Shown here: positions 17,275-26,441 of the stretch, piece by piece
How positions within the stretch are numbered: the first letter of the stretch is position 1
How the letters are laid out: each line of letters starts with the position of its first letter
Source of the DNA: an uncultured Brachyspira sp.
Lineage (GTDB): Bacteria > Spirochaetota > Brachyspiria > Brachyspirales > Brachyspiraceae
Length of the DNA: 47,677 bases
Assembly: GCA_934725655.1 (NCBI GenBank)
Contig: CAKVCJ010000002.1
Coordinates: 1-47,677, forward strand
Direction: 5' to 3'
The notes under the pieces: generated by a model
Database searches by the model: none
What the model saw: only the letters and a program-made list of their open reading frames with translations
Told to the model about the DNA's origin: nothing
Made by a program: the position numbers and the translations under genes

Positions 17275-17652
17275 ATGATAACTAAAAAAAGATTGGAAAT
17301 TATACAAAGAAAATATAACAGAGAATATACAAAATATTATATTATTAATAATGATATGTTTGAATATTGTATAAGTAATTATTTAATAAATTTATCAAAT
17401 TATATAATATCTAATTATATAAATAAAAAAATAGAAAATGTTTATATAAATTACAATGAACTTGAGAAGAGTATAATATTAAAAAATAATAAAGATAATA
17501 TTTTAAAAATAACAGTTTATAATCAATATTTAAAATTCTTTTATAACAACAATACTTATATTATAAAAGATATTAAAATATTTATAGACTTCATTGAGAA
17601 CTTTTTTAATAATATAGAAAATTTAAAGAATTTCAAAATTGCGGGAGCTTAA
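17275..17652 (+). CDS. Accessory protein, paralogue B
   Basis: 125 residues with AGAGG upstream. It is a close relative of 16613-16993 over the C-terminal 85 residues, with a diverged N-terminus (MITKKRLEIIQRKYNREY). Conserved core and changing N-terminus suggest variable partner specificity. Function unknown. Confidence 0.7.
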   Translation: MITKKRLEIIQRKYNREYTKYYIINNDMFEYCISNYLINLSNYIISNYINKKIENVYINYNELEKSIILKNNKDNILKITVYNQYLKFFYNNNTYIIKDIKIFIDFIENFFNNIENLKNFKIAGA

Positions 17653-17655
17653 AAA

Positions 17656-17964
17656 ATGAATAAAGAAAAACAAGATATAAAAGATATATATGAGAAATTT
17701 AAAAAATATAAAAGTGAATTATTATATAATTTATTAATATCTTTAATTTCAAAATATTTGACTTCATTAAATATTAAAAATAAAAGAAGTGAAGAAGAAA
17801 ATAAATATTATACAATTACTTTTTATATAAATAATAAAGAATATCTTTTATATATGTTTAAGAATGATTTTAAAATATTTGACAAGAGAAAAAACAGAAC
17901 TTTTAATAATGAAAATTTATTATTTGAGTATATAGAAAATAAATTATTGCCAGAAGAGGTTTAA
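17656..17964 (+). CDS. Accessory protein, possible remote family member
   Basis: 102 residues with a GGGAGC site. The pattern SLISKYLTSLNIKN, then YYTITFYINNKEYLLYMF and ENLLFEYIENKL follows the same helix-strand-helix order as the paralogues upstream, with low identity. Function unknown. Confidence 0.6.
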   Translation: MNKEKQDIKDIYEKFKKYKSELLYNLLISLISKYLTSLNIKNKRSEEENKYYTITFYINNKEYLLYMFKNDFKIFDKRKNRTFNNENLLFEYIENKLLPEEV

Positions 17965-17967
17965 AAA

Positions 17968-18339
17968 ATGAATAAAAGCAATTTTCAAAAACAATTTAGG
18001 AATATATCATATAAAGATATTAATAAAGATAATATACAATTAATTATTAAGAATGCACTTGTAATAGAAAATCAAATTAAATTAATTAATGAAATTAGTT
18101 TAAAAAATAAATCTGAAATAGCAAACAAGATATTAAAAGAATATTTAATTTTAAGTATTGATTATAGTTTAATATTACTTGACAGAGAAGAACTTTATAA
18201 AAAAATAGATAGTAATAAACAAGATATAGATAATGCAATAAATTTATTGACAGAAAATAATATTTTGACAAAAATAAAAGAAAATGATAATATATATTAT
18301 AGCTTGAATGAAAAATATTTTAATGATAATAATATATAA
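17968..18339 (+). CDS. Accessory protein with possible C-terminal winged helix
   Basis: 123 residues, GAGG upstream. The last 45 residues (IDNAINLLTENNILTKIKEN, then a short strand pair) resemble the recognition part of a winged helix. It may regulate the operon. Not a recognised family. Confidence 0.55.
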   Translation: MNKSNFQKQFRNISYKDINKDNIQLIIKNALVIENQIKLINEISLKNKSEIANKILKEYLILSIDYSLILLDREELYKKIDSNKQDIDNAINLLTENNILTKIKENDNIYYSLNEKYFNDNNI

Positions 18340-18362
18340 TAAATAAAGAGAGAGTAAAAAAA

Positions 18363-18797
18363 ATGGAAAATGTAAACAATAGCAATATTAAACTTGAAAT
18401 ATATACAAGTAATTTTGCAACAGTATTTAATAAAAATAAACCTATTGCAGAAGATAAAACAGAAGATTATAAAATATCTATAGCTACCCATACAAAACCA
18501 TTTTATAAATGCGATGAGTATTATGGCAAATATTTTGGAGCATATAATATTGAGCTTGAAGAGTATGAAGAGTATTTAAAAGAATTAGATAAAGATGGTT
18601 TTATTAATGATTTTGTTAATTTATTAAGTATTGATAATTTTGAATTAGATAATAAAGATACTGAAAAATTGAGAATATTTTTATTATGCTATGAGAATAT
18701 AGACAATAAGCCATGTCATAGAACTATATTAAAAAATTATTTGAATAAAAAATTCCCTCACTTGAATATACGAGAATTTAATAAAGAATTACATTAA
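18363..18797 (+). CDS. Last gene of the accessory operon, hypothetical
   Basis: 144 residues with AGAGAGAG upstream. Acidic, mainly helical in the second half (DIENFELDNKDTEK-like stretches and LRIFLLCYENIDNKPCHRTI). It is followed directly by a strong terminator, which closes the transcription unit that begins at 15293. No family recognised. Confidence 0.65.
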   Translation: MENVNNSNIKLEIYTSNFATVFNKNKPIAEDKTEDYKISIATHTKPFYKCDEYYGKYFGAYNIELEEYEEYLKELDKDGFINDFVNLLSIDNFELDNKDTEKLRIFLLCYENIDNKPCHRTILKNYLNKKFPHLNIREFNKELH

Positions 18798-18820
18798 TCA
18801 TTTTGACCTACTTTTTTTAA

Positions 18821-18856
18821 GCCTCTATGATTTTAATCAATCATAGAGGCTCTTTT
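18821..18856 (+). terminator. Strong intrinsic terminator of the accessory operon
   Basis: A perfect 12-bp stem GCCTCTATGATT / AATCATAGAGGC with a 6-base loop (18821-18850), followed by TCTTTT. It isolates the accessory operon from the late genes. Confidence 0.9.
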
Positions 18857-18862
18857 ATTCTT

Positions 18863-18930
18863 CACTATAGAATAATATTGATATTATTCCTATAATATTG
18901 ATATTATTCCTATAATATTGATATTATTCC
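18863..18930 (+). promoter_or_regulatory. Late promoter A with three 20-bp direct repeats
   Basis: CACTATAG (18863-18870), exactly 20 bases, TATAAT (18891-18896). The same layout is found at 28024 and 39898. Here the 20-bp unit AATATTGATATTATTCCTAT is tandemly repeated three times, so a second TATAAT follows at 18911. It drives the first late genes. Confidence 0.75.
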
Positions 18931-18960
18931 TATAAATTTAAATTTTTGGAGGTATCAAGT

Positions 18961-19101
18961 ATGGCAAGACGAAGTAAAGCGTCTATAAAAGCATCTGAAG
19001 GTATGAAAGGTAGATACGGCGAGCTAAAAGCACAAGGAAGAGCTGGCGGAGATTATGCCGACAGGCGAATAACAAACAGAAGGGCTGGCAGTAAAGGTTA
19101 A
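18961..19101 (+). CDS. Small basic protein at the start of the late operon
   Basis: 46 residues with GGAGG upstream. Rich in Arg, Lys, Gly and Ala (KGRYGELKAQGRAGGDYADR), with no hydrophobic core. Probably a nucleic-acid-binding or disordered peptide. Function unknown. Confidence 0.6.
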   Translation: MARRSKASIKASEGMKGRYGELKAQGRAGGDYADRRITNRRAGSKG

Positions 19102-19123
19102 TTAATTCCATGAAGGAGAATGG

Positions 19124-19819
19124 GTGACTTTATCAGAGAAAATAGACAAGGCTATTAAAGTTATTCAGAAGCAGGCTTTACTTACCGACATAATCGTAGG
19201 GTTATCGTATGGTAAGGACAGCCTCGCTTTATGCCAACTTTTTAGATTGGCAGAAGTTAAACCTAAATACTTTCATATGTATTTTTTACCTAACTTACGA
19301 ATTGAGCATGAGCTTGCATCGTATTGTTTGGCAAGGTTTAATATTAAAGAAAATGAAGTATTTCAATACCCGTCAGAGCATTTTATCGCATCGTATAAAT
19401 ACGGATATTATACTTACGCACTACCAGAAATGAAAAAGAAAATAAAGGCTATTTCACGCAAGCAATTATTTGCTATGATTTCACAGAAACATAAAGCCTG
19501 TATTTGCACTGGAGTGAAAAAAGCAGACGGAATTATGATGCAACGATTATTAGAGCATAACAAAGGAATTGGAATATATCCGTTAATGGATTGGACTTTA
19601 GAGGATGTTTTGACTTTTCTTAAAATGTATAAAATAGATTTACCGCCTCTAACACTTAAAGGAGTTAGAGGAATTGGAATTATGGACGAAGACATCCTAT
19701 TTATAAACAAATATTATCCAGACGATATTGAACGCATAGAGCGGTTTTTTCCTTTCATTAAAGCCGTCATTTATAAATATAAATATTACGAACTAACAAA
19801 AAAGGTAAGATTGGTATAA
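19124..19819 (+). CDS. Phage PAPS reductase-like protein (IbrA-like)
   Basis: 231 residues, starting at a GTG with GAAGGAG upstream. The N-terminal P-loop SYGKDSLALCQLF (residues 28-40) is that of the ATP-pyrophosphatase/PAPS reductase superfamily; CICTGVKKADG (residues 126-136) stands where the family has its substrate-binding loop. In several prophages such a gene is paired with a ParB-like gene, as in E. coli IbrA/IbrB, and the same pairing is seen here. It probably acts in regulation or DNA/RNA modification rather than sulfate assimilation. Confidence 0.75.
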   Translation: MTLSEKIDKAIKVIQKQALLTDIIVGLSYGKDSLALCQLFRLAEVKPKYFHMYFLPNLRIEHELASYCLARFNIKENEVFQYPSEHFIASYKYGYYTYALPEMKKKIKAISRKQLFAMISQKHKACICTGVKKADGIMMQRLLEHNKGIGIYPLMDWTLEDVLTFLKMYKIDLPPLTLKGVRGIGIMDEDILFINKYYPDDIERIERFFPFIKAVIYKYKYYELTKKVRLV

Positions 19820-19823
19820 AAAT

Positions 19824-20507
19824 ATGATTAAATTAAATAAAACGATTACATTAAAAAGGTCTCAAATAAGCCTCGCAGATTACAACCCACGCCGTATTAC
19901 CGCAGAAGCCAGAAAGTTATTAAAAAAGAACCTTGAAACCGTAGGACTTATGGGAGGCATTATATATAATAAAACTACAGGAAACCTCGTGAGCGGACAC
20001 CAGCGATTATCTTTACTTGATAAAGATAATAAATATAAACCAGCGCAAGACGGAAAACCACCGCAAAACGACTATGATATAGAAGTCACGCAAGTAGAAC
20101 TTTCTATCGAAGACGAGAAAAAACAAAACATATTTCTTAATAACCCGCAAGCTCAAGGAGAATTTGATAAAGATAAATTAAAAGTCGTTATGGAAGATAT
20201 TAAGTTTGACGAAGATACAGGATTTACTAAAAGACAATCTATGTCTATTTTCGGTATAGCATCCGCACTCTCACAAGAAGAATACGAAGAGATTGCTAAA
20301 CAAGTAGACGCTCTCACTTCTAACTTTAAAGATATGCATAATTCAGGTAAAAACTTTGACGACTTCTTTATCGTTTTAGTATGTAAAAATACAGCAGATA
20401 AACAATTATTAGTCGACAGTTTAGACTTACAATTAGACGAAAATAGATTTATTAAAGCAGAAGACTTTATAAACGCTATCACTGAAGCCAACGGCGAGGA
20501 GGAATAA
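19824..20507 (+). CDS. ParB/Srx-fold nuclease-like protein (IbrB-like)
   Basis: 227 residues. The N-terminal ParB-like domain shows ISLADYNPRRI (residues 13-23), an NLETVGLMGGIIYN helix-strand and LVSGHQRL (residues 57-64), the signature of the ParB/Sulfiredoxin fold. The second half is acidic and not recognised. It follows the PAPS reductase-like gene by four bases, so the two probably work together, and overlaps the terminase small-subunit gene by one base. Confidence 0.8.
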   Translation: MIKLNKTITLKRSQISLADYNPRRITAEARKLLKKNLETVGLMGGIIYNKTTGNLVSGHQRLSLLDKDNKYKPAQDGKPPQNDYDIEVTQVELSIEDEKKQNIFLNNPQAQGEFDKDKLKVVMEDIKFDEDTGFTKRQSMSIFGIASALSQEEYEEIAKQVDALTSNFKDMHNSGKNFDDFFIVLVCKNTADKQLLVDSLDLQLDENRFIKAEDFINAITEANGEEE

Positions 20508-20944
20508 TGGCACGCCCTATTACAGAAAAATATAAAAATATGAATAAAGTTATTAAAAAGTTCGAGGACGCATTAAAAGACGCTATATTACAAAATAAAT
20601 ATATAGTAGTTAGAGAAATATGCTTAAGAAATAACTACTCTTACGATTACATTATGGAATTAAAAAGAGAGATGCCTAAATCCGAAAACCCAGAACAAAA
20701 GGCACAAGGCGAGCGGTTAGCCCAAGCGATAAAAAATATTATTTCATGGCAAGAGGTTATTTGCGAAAAAAAATTAATTATCGGCGAAGGAAACCTTGCG
20801 GGAGTTATATTTAAGTTAAAACAACACCAGCACGGCTGGACGGACAGGCAACAAATAGAGCATTCGGCAACGGACGAAGTTATCAAAATGATTGAAGCTA
20901 AAAATAAAATGATTAAAGAAGCTATCGATAATAGCGATTTATGA
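20507..20944 (+). CDS. Terminase small subunit
   Basis: 145 residues with GAGGAG upstream. An N-terminal HTH-like region, then AGVIFKLKQHQHGWTDRQQI (residues 104-123) typical of this terminase small-subunit family. It selects phage DNA for packaging and hands it to the large subunit, whose gene overlaps by four bases. Confidence 0.8.
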   Translation: MARPITEKYKNMNKVIKKFEDALKDAILQNKYIVVREICLRNNYSYDYIMELKREMPKSENPEQKAQGERLAQAIKNIISWQEVICEKKLIIGEGNLAGVIFKLKQHQHGWTDRQQIEHSATDEVIKMIEAKNKMIKEAIDNSDL

Positions 20945-22236
20945 TATATACAGAAAAGCAAAAATTAGACATTAAATACGGAAACCATCGCTGGAATGTT
21001 AAAAGCGGAGCTACCCGTTCGGGAAAAACTTACCTTGATATTGATTTTAAGATAGTTGACAGAATAATTGAGAGAAGAGGTAAAAGCGGTATCGCTATTA
21101 TTTGCGGGAAGAATTACGGCACTATTGAAAGAAATGTTATTATTCCGCTACGGGAAGTTTACGGTAATTTAATCGGAAGTATTACGAACACATCAAAAAA
21201 CAAGTCTACTCATATTATGATAGCAGACGAGCCTGTATATTTATTCGGGGCTGGCGATATATCACGCATAGATACTTTACGAGGTTCAAGTGTTAAATAT
21301 GCTTATTGCGATGAGGTTGTTTCTTACAATCCGTTATTTTTTGAAATGTTAAAATCGAGGCTTGACAAGGAATACTCAATATGCGACTTGACATGCAACC
21401 CCGATAATCCTAATCATTGGTTTAAGGAATTCATGGACAGCGATGTCGATAAATGGATATTACATTTTACTATTGACGACAATCCTTTTTTACCGCCCGT
21501 TTTTGTCGAGCAGTTAAAAAAAGAATACGAGGGAACAGTTTATTATGATAGGTATATATTAGGTTTATGGGTAAATGCCGAAGGATTGATATTTTTACAA
21601 TTTGCTAATAATAAAAATAAATACATTATTGACAGAGCCGAGAATATTATTAAAATTGACATTGGAGTAGATTTTGGCGGGAATAAATCAAAAACAATGT
21701 TTATTGCTTCCGCAGTGGTTAGGAAATTAGAAAACGACAACGGAACATTAAAAGAAGTGTATAAATTAGTAGTCCTTGAGGAGCATCATGTCAGAGAAAA
21801 AACACAAGGAGCGGGAATAGACGCCGAACAAGTAGCGAGAGAGCATTACGATTTTTACAAAAAGATAGCCGAAAAATACAATATTATACCGCAGGTTTCG
21901 TGGTGCGACCATTTCGATTTAGCAATTATTCAAATAAGGAATTATCATAAATTAAAAGGTAGTAATCATAAAATCGATAAAGTAGATAAGTCAAGCATTA
22001 CGCTACCCGATTATATACTTACGATTAATAGTCTCCTCAATATAGAAAAATTACTTATTTTAAGTCAAAATATAAGAGTAATAGAGAGCTTGTCGACTTT
22101 ACTATATGACGAAAAGAGCAGTAAAGACGCGGTATTGGATGACGGCACATGCGATGTAGATACTTATGATGCCTTCCGCTATTCAATCTCACGCTTTTTA
22201 TTACAGAATAATTTATATCATTGGACTTATAAATAA
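20941..22236 (+). CDS. Terminase large subunit
   Basis: 431 residues. Walker A SGATRSGKT (22-30), Walker B YAYCDEV (120-126), and the nuclease motif DIGVDFGGNKS (240-250) with later acidic residues (DHFDLA). It is a PBSX/SPP1-type packaging motor with ATPase and headful or site-specific nuclease domains. Length fits the family. Confidence 0.92.
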   Translation: MIYTEKQKLDIKYGNHRWNVKSGATRSGKTYLDIDFKIVDRIIERRGKSGIAIICGKNYGTIERNVIIPLREVYGNLIGSITNTSKNKSTHIMIADEPVYLFGAGDISRIDTLRGSSVKYAYCDEVVSYNPLFFEMLKSRLDKEYSICDLTCNPDNPNHWFKEFMDSDVDKWILHFTIDDNPFLPPVFVEQLKKEYEGTVYYDRYILGLWVNAEGLIFLQFANNKNKYIIDRAENIIKIDIGVDFGGNKSKTMFIASAVVRKLENDNGTLKEVYKLVVLEEHHVREKTQGAGIDAEQVAREHYDFYKKIAEKYNIIPQVSWCDHFDLAIIQIRNYHKLKGSNHKIDKVDKSSITLPDYILTINSLLNIEKLLILSQNIRVIESLSTLLYDEKSSKDAVLDDGTCDVDTYDAFRYSISRFLLQNNLYHWTYK

Positions 22237-23909
22237 TGAGTGAAAATGTTAATCAAAATAATGCAGTAGATATAGCTATTCAATATTTGGAAAGAGCTTA
22301 CGGGATTAATTCTAATAGTATATATCAAAAACATATACCGTATATGATTAATAACAAACAATATTTATATTCTAAAGATATAAATAGCACAACGACTAAA
22401 GAATACAAATACGATAATGTAAAAGACGAAAACGGACAATATAAATTAGATAAAAAGATAACAACGAAATATAAAAGACAATTACACCCGCATTTACAAG
22501 TATGTAAAGAATTTTCTTCTTACTTCTTTAATGAAAAAGTCGATTTCAAATTGGCAGATGCCGAAAACGATAAAAAAGCAGAACTTGAAACTGCATACTT
22601 GAAAAAACATTACAACGATAAAGACTTATGGAAGAGGCTTGAAAATGAAATGGTGGATGTATTCGGAGTTGGAGCGGTTGGAATAGTTAGCTCTTATGAC
22701 GAAGTATGGGGAATACAAAATAATTTTTATGACGCTTATTGTATTTTACCGCTTACTATAATTGACAATCAAATTAAAGAAGTGGCTTTTATCGGAACTG
22801 ATGTTATTGACAATCAAAAGACGAGAATATCTTTACATCGTATTAATTGGACTACCGATACATTTTTGACTGACGAACCTATACCGCAAATATTGACTAA
22901 CAAAAAAGAAAACGGCTATATAATCGACACTATTACATTAGACCAGAACGGCAATATGATTGAAGCCGAAAGTTTATTAAATCGAATTAGTCCTGTTCGT
23001 TTATTTGTAATATTCAAGCCTTTTAATCGTAAATCTTATGATTATGCAAATTGTTTTGGAGTGCCGATTTACGAAGACAGTAAAGATATTTGTAAAGGCA
23101 TAGACAACATATATAACGCTATGGCAAGAGATTTGGATATTTCGGAAAATATGCTTTTGGTAAGCAAAATCTTATTTACGAACCCTATTAATAATAAACT
23201 TGAAATACCCGAAAGATTTGCAAACGGAAATACAATTTTATTGGGCGAGGAAAATGCAAACTCTACAGACAATAAAGCTATAGTATCGCTTGAAAATCTA
23301 CAAACTAAAATAAATGAATACTCACAAAATCTAACCGAAGCGTATAAAATGTTATCGTTATCGGTAGGGCTTGGAGCGGAAACATTATCATTAAATAAAG
23401 TGTCTACTCCGACAGCCACGCAAGTTATTAGCGATAACGGGCAAAAGTTTAATACATTAAAAAAACATTTCGGGCAGATGCGGGATGAAATATGCAAATT
23501 AAACTCCGCTATTTTATTTTTAGCTTATGAAAATACTAATAATAAATCATTAGATTATAATATTAGAATAACTTTTAATACAAGCGATAACATATTAGTC
23601 GATGACGAAACTTTGAAAGAGCAGGCTTTAAGTCAATTTCAAGCGGGTTTAATGTCGACTTATCGCTTTTTGACTGAATATGAGAACTTGACAGGCAAGG
23701 ACTTAATAGACGAATTGGCAAGGTTAGGTTATGACGAGAACGGAAAAAAAGTAGGTAATAGCGACTTTAATAATCTTTTTGGAAATATGAACGACAACAA
23801 CGACAATAAAGATAATGATAACAAAGATAATAAAAAGAATATAAATGATAATGACGACTTGAATAAAGATAATAATGATAATAAGTATGGTAAAGTAAAT
23901 AATGAATGA
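22236..23909 (+). CDS. Portal protein
   Basis: 557 residues, SPP1-like portal by position between terminase and minor head protein and by regions such as NVKDENGQY, YSSKDICKGIDNIYN-type segments and SVGLGAETLSLNK. It forms the ring through which DNA enters the head. The last 45 residues are a nearly pure Asn/Asp/Lys tail encoded by a simple repeat, probably disordered. Confidence 0.8.
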   Translation: MSENVNQNNAVDIAIQYLERAYGINSNSIYQKHIPYMINNKQYLYSKDINSTTTKEYKYDNVKDENGQYKLDKKITTKYKRQLHPHLQVCKEFSSYFFNEKVDFKLADAENDKKAELETAYLKKHYNDKDLWKRLENEMVDVFGVGAVGIVSSYDEVWGIQNNFYDAYCILPLTIIDNQIKEVAFIGTDVIDNQKTRISLHRINWTTDTFLTDEPIPQILTNKKENGYIIDTITLDQNGNMIEAESLLNRISPVRLFVIFKPFNRKSYDYANCFGVPIYEDSKDICKGIDNIYNAMARDLDISENMLLVSKILFTNPINNKLEIPERFANGNTILLGEENANSTDNKAIVSLENLQTKINEYSQNLTEAYKMLSLSVGLGAETLSLNKVSTPTATQVISDNGQKFNTLKKHFGQMRDEICKLNSAILFLAYENTNNKSLDYNIRITFNTSDNILVDDETLKEQALSQFQAGLMSTYRFLTEYENLTGKDLIDELARLGYDENGKKVGNSDFNNLFGNMNDNNDNKDNDNKDNKKNINDNDDLNKDNNDNKYGKVNNE

Positions 23910-24960
23910 TTTTTTAATCGAAGATAAAATATCTACGCTATTATCTTTAATAGACAGTTTACAACTTGACATATTGAAACTTGAAGCAAAAACGGTGTCG
24001 AAAGTTATTGAGAAAAAGATAAAACAAAAAGATAAAATTATAAGAGAATATTATAAAGAACTTAATACTTTAATCAATTCAAAACTTTATGATATAGATA
24101 AAGATTTGATAAAAGTGATAACCGAAAATGCAGAGCTATACTTAAAAACTGATTTGGAAACTTATAAAAAGGCATTCAAAAAAGGACTTATTAAATCGCA
24201 ACCTGTTATAACAAAAGCGAATAAAGTAATTTTAGCAAAAAGCATAAAAGCTGGAAAATCTATTATTGACAATACGATTAAAGAATTAAAGATTAATAGC
24301 AATAATCAAATATCGAATATTATAACGAAAGCTATATATAATACCAATAAAGGAATACCAAGAGAAAAAAATATAATACAATCGGCAACAGAAATATTTA
24401 ATAAGAGTATCAATATAAAAGATAATGCTGGAAGAGAATGGAAAGATATTACCGCTTATGTTCGTATGAATGTAAAGAGTATCGGCAATAAAACTTATAT
24501 ATCGCAACAAGAACAACTTGCAGAGGATATAGGAATACCTAAAAAAGACAGAAAAATCGAGGTTTCAAGTCATCACGGAAGCCGTCCCGAGCATGCGGTT
24601 TGGCAAGGACGGGTATATTCTTATAAAGATTTTGTAAGTATATGTAAACCGAACACGGCAACGGGTATTTGCGGAATAAACTGCAGACATCGTTATTATG
24701 AGTTTATAGACGGAATAAGTAAACCTGTTTTTACTCATTACAACGAAGAAGAGGATAAAAAAAGATATGAAATACAACAAAAACAAAGATATATCGAAGC
24801 GAACATAAGAAAATATAAGCAACAATTAGTAATATCGGAAAATATGGGACTTGATACAACGAAAGCAAAAAATAAAGTTTCACAATGGCAAGAGCGAGCG
24901 AGACAACACACTAAAGAATATAATACTTTACGAAGATATTATAGAGAAAAAATTAATTAA
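23902..24960 (+). CDS. Minor capsid protein (Phage_min_cap2 family)
   Basis: 352 residues, helical N-terminal half followed by the family signature SSHHGSRPEHAVWQGRVYS (about residues 221-239), then the Cys-containing ATGICGINCRHRY. It is likely a head-morphogenesis protein packaged or attached near the portal. It overlaps the portal gene by eight bases. Confidence 0.82.
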   Translation: MNDFLIEDKISTLLSLIDSLQLDILKLEAKTVSKVIEKKIKQKDKIIREYYKELNTLINSKLYDIDKDLIKVITENAELYLKTDLETYKKAFKKGLIKSQPVITKANKVILAKSIKAGKSIIDNTIKELKINSNNQISNIITKAIYNTNKGIPREKNIIQSATEIFNKSINIKDNAGREWKDITAYVRMNVKSIGNKTYISQQEQLAEDIGIPKKDRKIEVSSHHGSRPEHAVWQGRVYSYKDFVSICKPNTATGICGINCRHRYYEFIDGISKPVFTHYNEEEDKKRYEIQQKQRYIEANIRKYKQQLVISENMGLDTTKAKNKVSQWQERARQHTKEYNTLRRYYREKIN

Positions 24961-24981
24961 TTTTAAGGAGAGAGAGTATTT

Positions 24982-25485
24982 ATGTTTTATATCATAGTCG
25001 AAAGAAAAAAAGAATACGAAGGAATACAGAAAAAAGGCAGGGCGAAAATTGAAGGCTCTACAATAGGACACTTAAATATTTATGAAGCCGACAATATTAA
25101 AGATATTAAAGATAAGGAAAGTTTATTTAATTGTTTCACTTTAGAAAATGCGGGAGCATCAACCGACACGCCTCGACAAGATAAAAGAATAATGCCGAGA
25201 GAATATAATATTGAATGGACGACAACATCCGTGAGCCTTCCAGCAAAATATAAAGGTAAAGGTTTATTATTGTCATGCGATAGTATAATGCCGTCTTTTC
25301 GTAGACGCAGAATATTAATCCATATTGGCAATTATCCGCAAGATACTGAAGGCTGTTTATTGTTAGGCTTGAAAGATAATAATAATGGAACTATAGGACA
25401 ATCGACAGATGCCGTTTTACAATTTTACAATTTTGTCGAGGCACGAGGTGTAGAAAACTTTATATTATTTATTAAGGAAATATAA
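24982..25485 (+). CDS. DUF5675 family protein
   Basis: 167 residues with AAGGAGAG upstream. NCFTLEN, a RIMPREYNIEW strand and LIHIGNYPQDTEGCLLLG (residues about 112-129) match DUF5675, a family found in phage lysis and tail regions with a fold related to cell-wall enzymes. The His and Cys in IHIGN and EGC may be functional. It ends before a terminator and may belong to lysis. Confidence 0.75.
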   Translation: MFYIIVERKKEYEGIQKKGRAKIEGSTIGHLNIYEADNIKDIKDKESLFNCFTLENAGASTDTPRQDKRIMPREYNIEWTTTSVSLPAKYKGKGLLLSCDSIMPSFRRRRILIHIGNYPQDTEGCLLLGLKDNNNGTIGQSTDAVLQFYNFVEARGVENFILFIKEI

Positions 25486-25535
25486 TGCAATGTTTTTTTC
25501 TCATTTTTTTAACTTCTTTTTATTAATTTGAATTG

Positions 25536-25578
25536 CCTGCGATAGTTTTTTTCACAATTTTTCTATCGCAGGTTTTAT
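25536..25578 (+). terminator. Intrinsic terminator after the head-gene start block
   Basis: CCTGCGATAG (25536-25545) pairs perfectly with CTATCGCAGG (25563-25572) across a T-rich loop and is followed by TTTTAT. Confidence 0.75.
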
Positions 25579-25609
25579 AAAAAAAGTTATGTAAAGCGAG
25601 GGTTATGAT

Positions 25610-26104
25610 TTGACTAATAAAAAAGCAAGTAGACAAGCAAAAGATATGAAAGAGCGACTTTCATTTTTAGAGACGGTAATTGGTTATAATAAAAATAGCG
25701 AGCGAAACGGCAACGGCATTATTACTTTACTTGACAATTTATTTGAAAAAATAAAAGCGAGCGAGGATAGAATAGATAGATTAGATAATCGGAGTAGTGA
25801 TAGATATAACGAACTTAATAATAAAATAGAAAAAATCGAGCAAACTTTGGATATATTAGAAAAACAACTATATAACATTAACGAGCAGTATGTTATATTA
25901 AATAATTCTTTGAAAAATATTACTGATAAAATAAGCAAGTATGAAGAGAGTTTAAAAAGTCATAGCGATTTATTAAGCGATGCCGTGACGGGCAATAAAT
26001 TAATGAAAGTAGTAAAAGGTGCAGGGATTTTGAGCGGTTTTTTATTAGCTTTAGGCACGATTTTCGGAACTATAGCTTTTATATATAATAAATTAATGAA
26101 TTAA
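25610..26104 (+). CDS. Coiled-coil protein with C-terminal membrane anchor
   Basis: 164 residues starting at TTG with GCGAGGG upstream. Residues 40-125 are heptad-like coiled coil (EDRIDRLDN, KIEKIEQTLDILEKQL). Residues 140-160 (AGILSGFLLALGTIFGTIAF) form one membrane segment near the end, as in XhlA-type lysis accessory proteins. It opens the lysis cassette. Confidence 0.65.
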   Translation: MTNKKASRQAKDMKERLSFLETVIGYNKNSERNGNGIITLLDNLFEKIKASEDRIDRLDNRSSDRYNELNNKIEKIEQTLDILEKQLYNINEQYVILNNSLKNITDKISKYEESLKSHSDLLSDAVTGNKLMKVVKGAGILSGFLLALGTIFGTIAFIYNKLMN

Positions 26105-26118
26105 GGCAGTGTATAAAA

Positions 26119-26202
26119 ATGGGCTTTAAGGTAATTTTATTTTTATTGTCAAGTTTATTTTTATGTTGGGCATTGGTATTTTGGAGCGGAAGAAATGATT
26201 GA
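26119..26202 (+). CDS. Tiny single-pass membrane peptide
   Basis: 27 residues, nearly all a membrane helix (VILFLLSSLFLCWALVFW). It lies in the lysis cassette and overlaps the next tiny membrane gene by eight bases. Both could be pinholin-like or lysis regulators. Confidence 0.5.
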   Translation: MGFKVILFLLSSLFLCWALVFWSGRND

Positions 26203-26281
26203 GTTTTTATTTGGAAGTTTCGTATTAATGTTATTTTTGTTAGTATTATGTTTAATGGTTTTTTGGAGTATCGATGACTAA
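26195..26281 (+). CDS. Tiny single-pass membrane peptide
   Basis: 28 residues, one hydrophobic helix (FLFGSFVLMLFLLVLCLMVF). It overlaps both neighbours. Same possible roles as the previous peptide. Confidence 0.5.
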   Translation: MIEFLFGSFVLMLFLLVLCLMVFWSIDD

Positions 26282-26441
26282 AGAGAAATATTTTTATATG
26301 ATTGATATGAAGGATGTAGACAGAGTATTTGACTATGAAGCATACAAAAATTATTTTCGGAATAAAAATAATGTTAGTCGTTGGACGATTGACTTTATAA
26401 AGAAAATGAGGAGGTTAAAAAAGATTTATGATAAAACATAA
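26274..26441 (+). CDS. Small basic protein in the lysis cassette
   Basis: 55 residues, charged and aromatic, with no membrane segment (start MTKEKYFYMIDMKDVDRVF). It overlaps the preceding and following genes. Function unknown. Confidence 0.5.
   Translation: MTKEKYFYMIDMKDVDRVFDYEAYKNYFRNKNNVSRWTIDFIKKMRRLKKIYDKT

Noticed and set aside
18863..18870. T7-type RNA polymerase promoter
   Set aside because: The CACTATAG box resembles the T7 core, but the window has no single-subunit RNA polymerase gene and each box has a TATAAT 20 bases downstream, which points to the host polymerase with a phage factor.
19985..20055. Target of the spacer starting near 1313 in the ParB-like gene
   Set aside because: Only the AAACC(C)AGCGCAA part and a loosely similar peptide match; too weak for AT-rich DNA.
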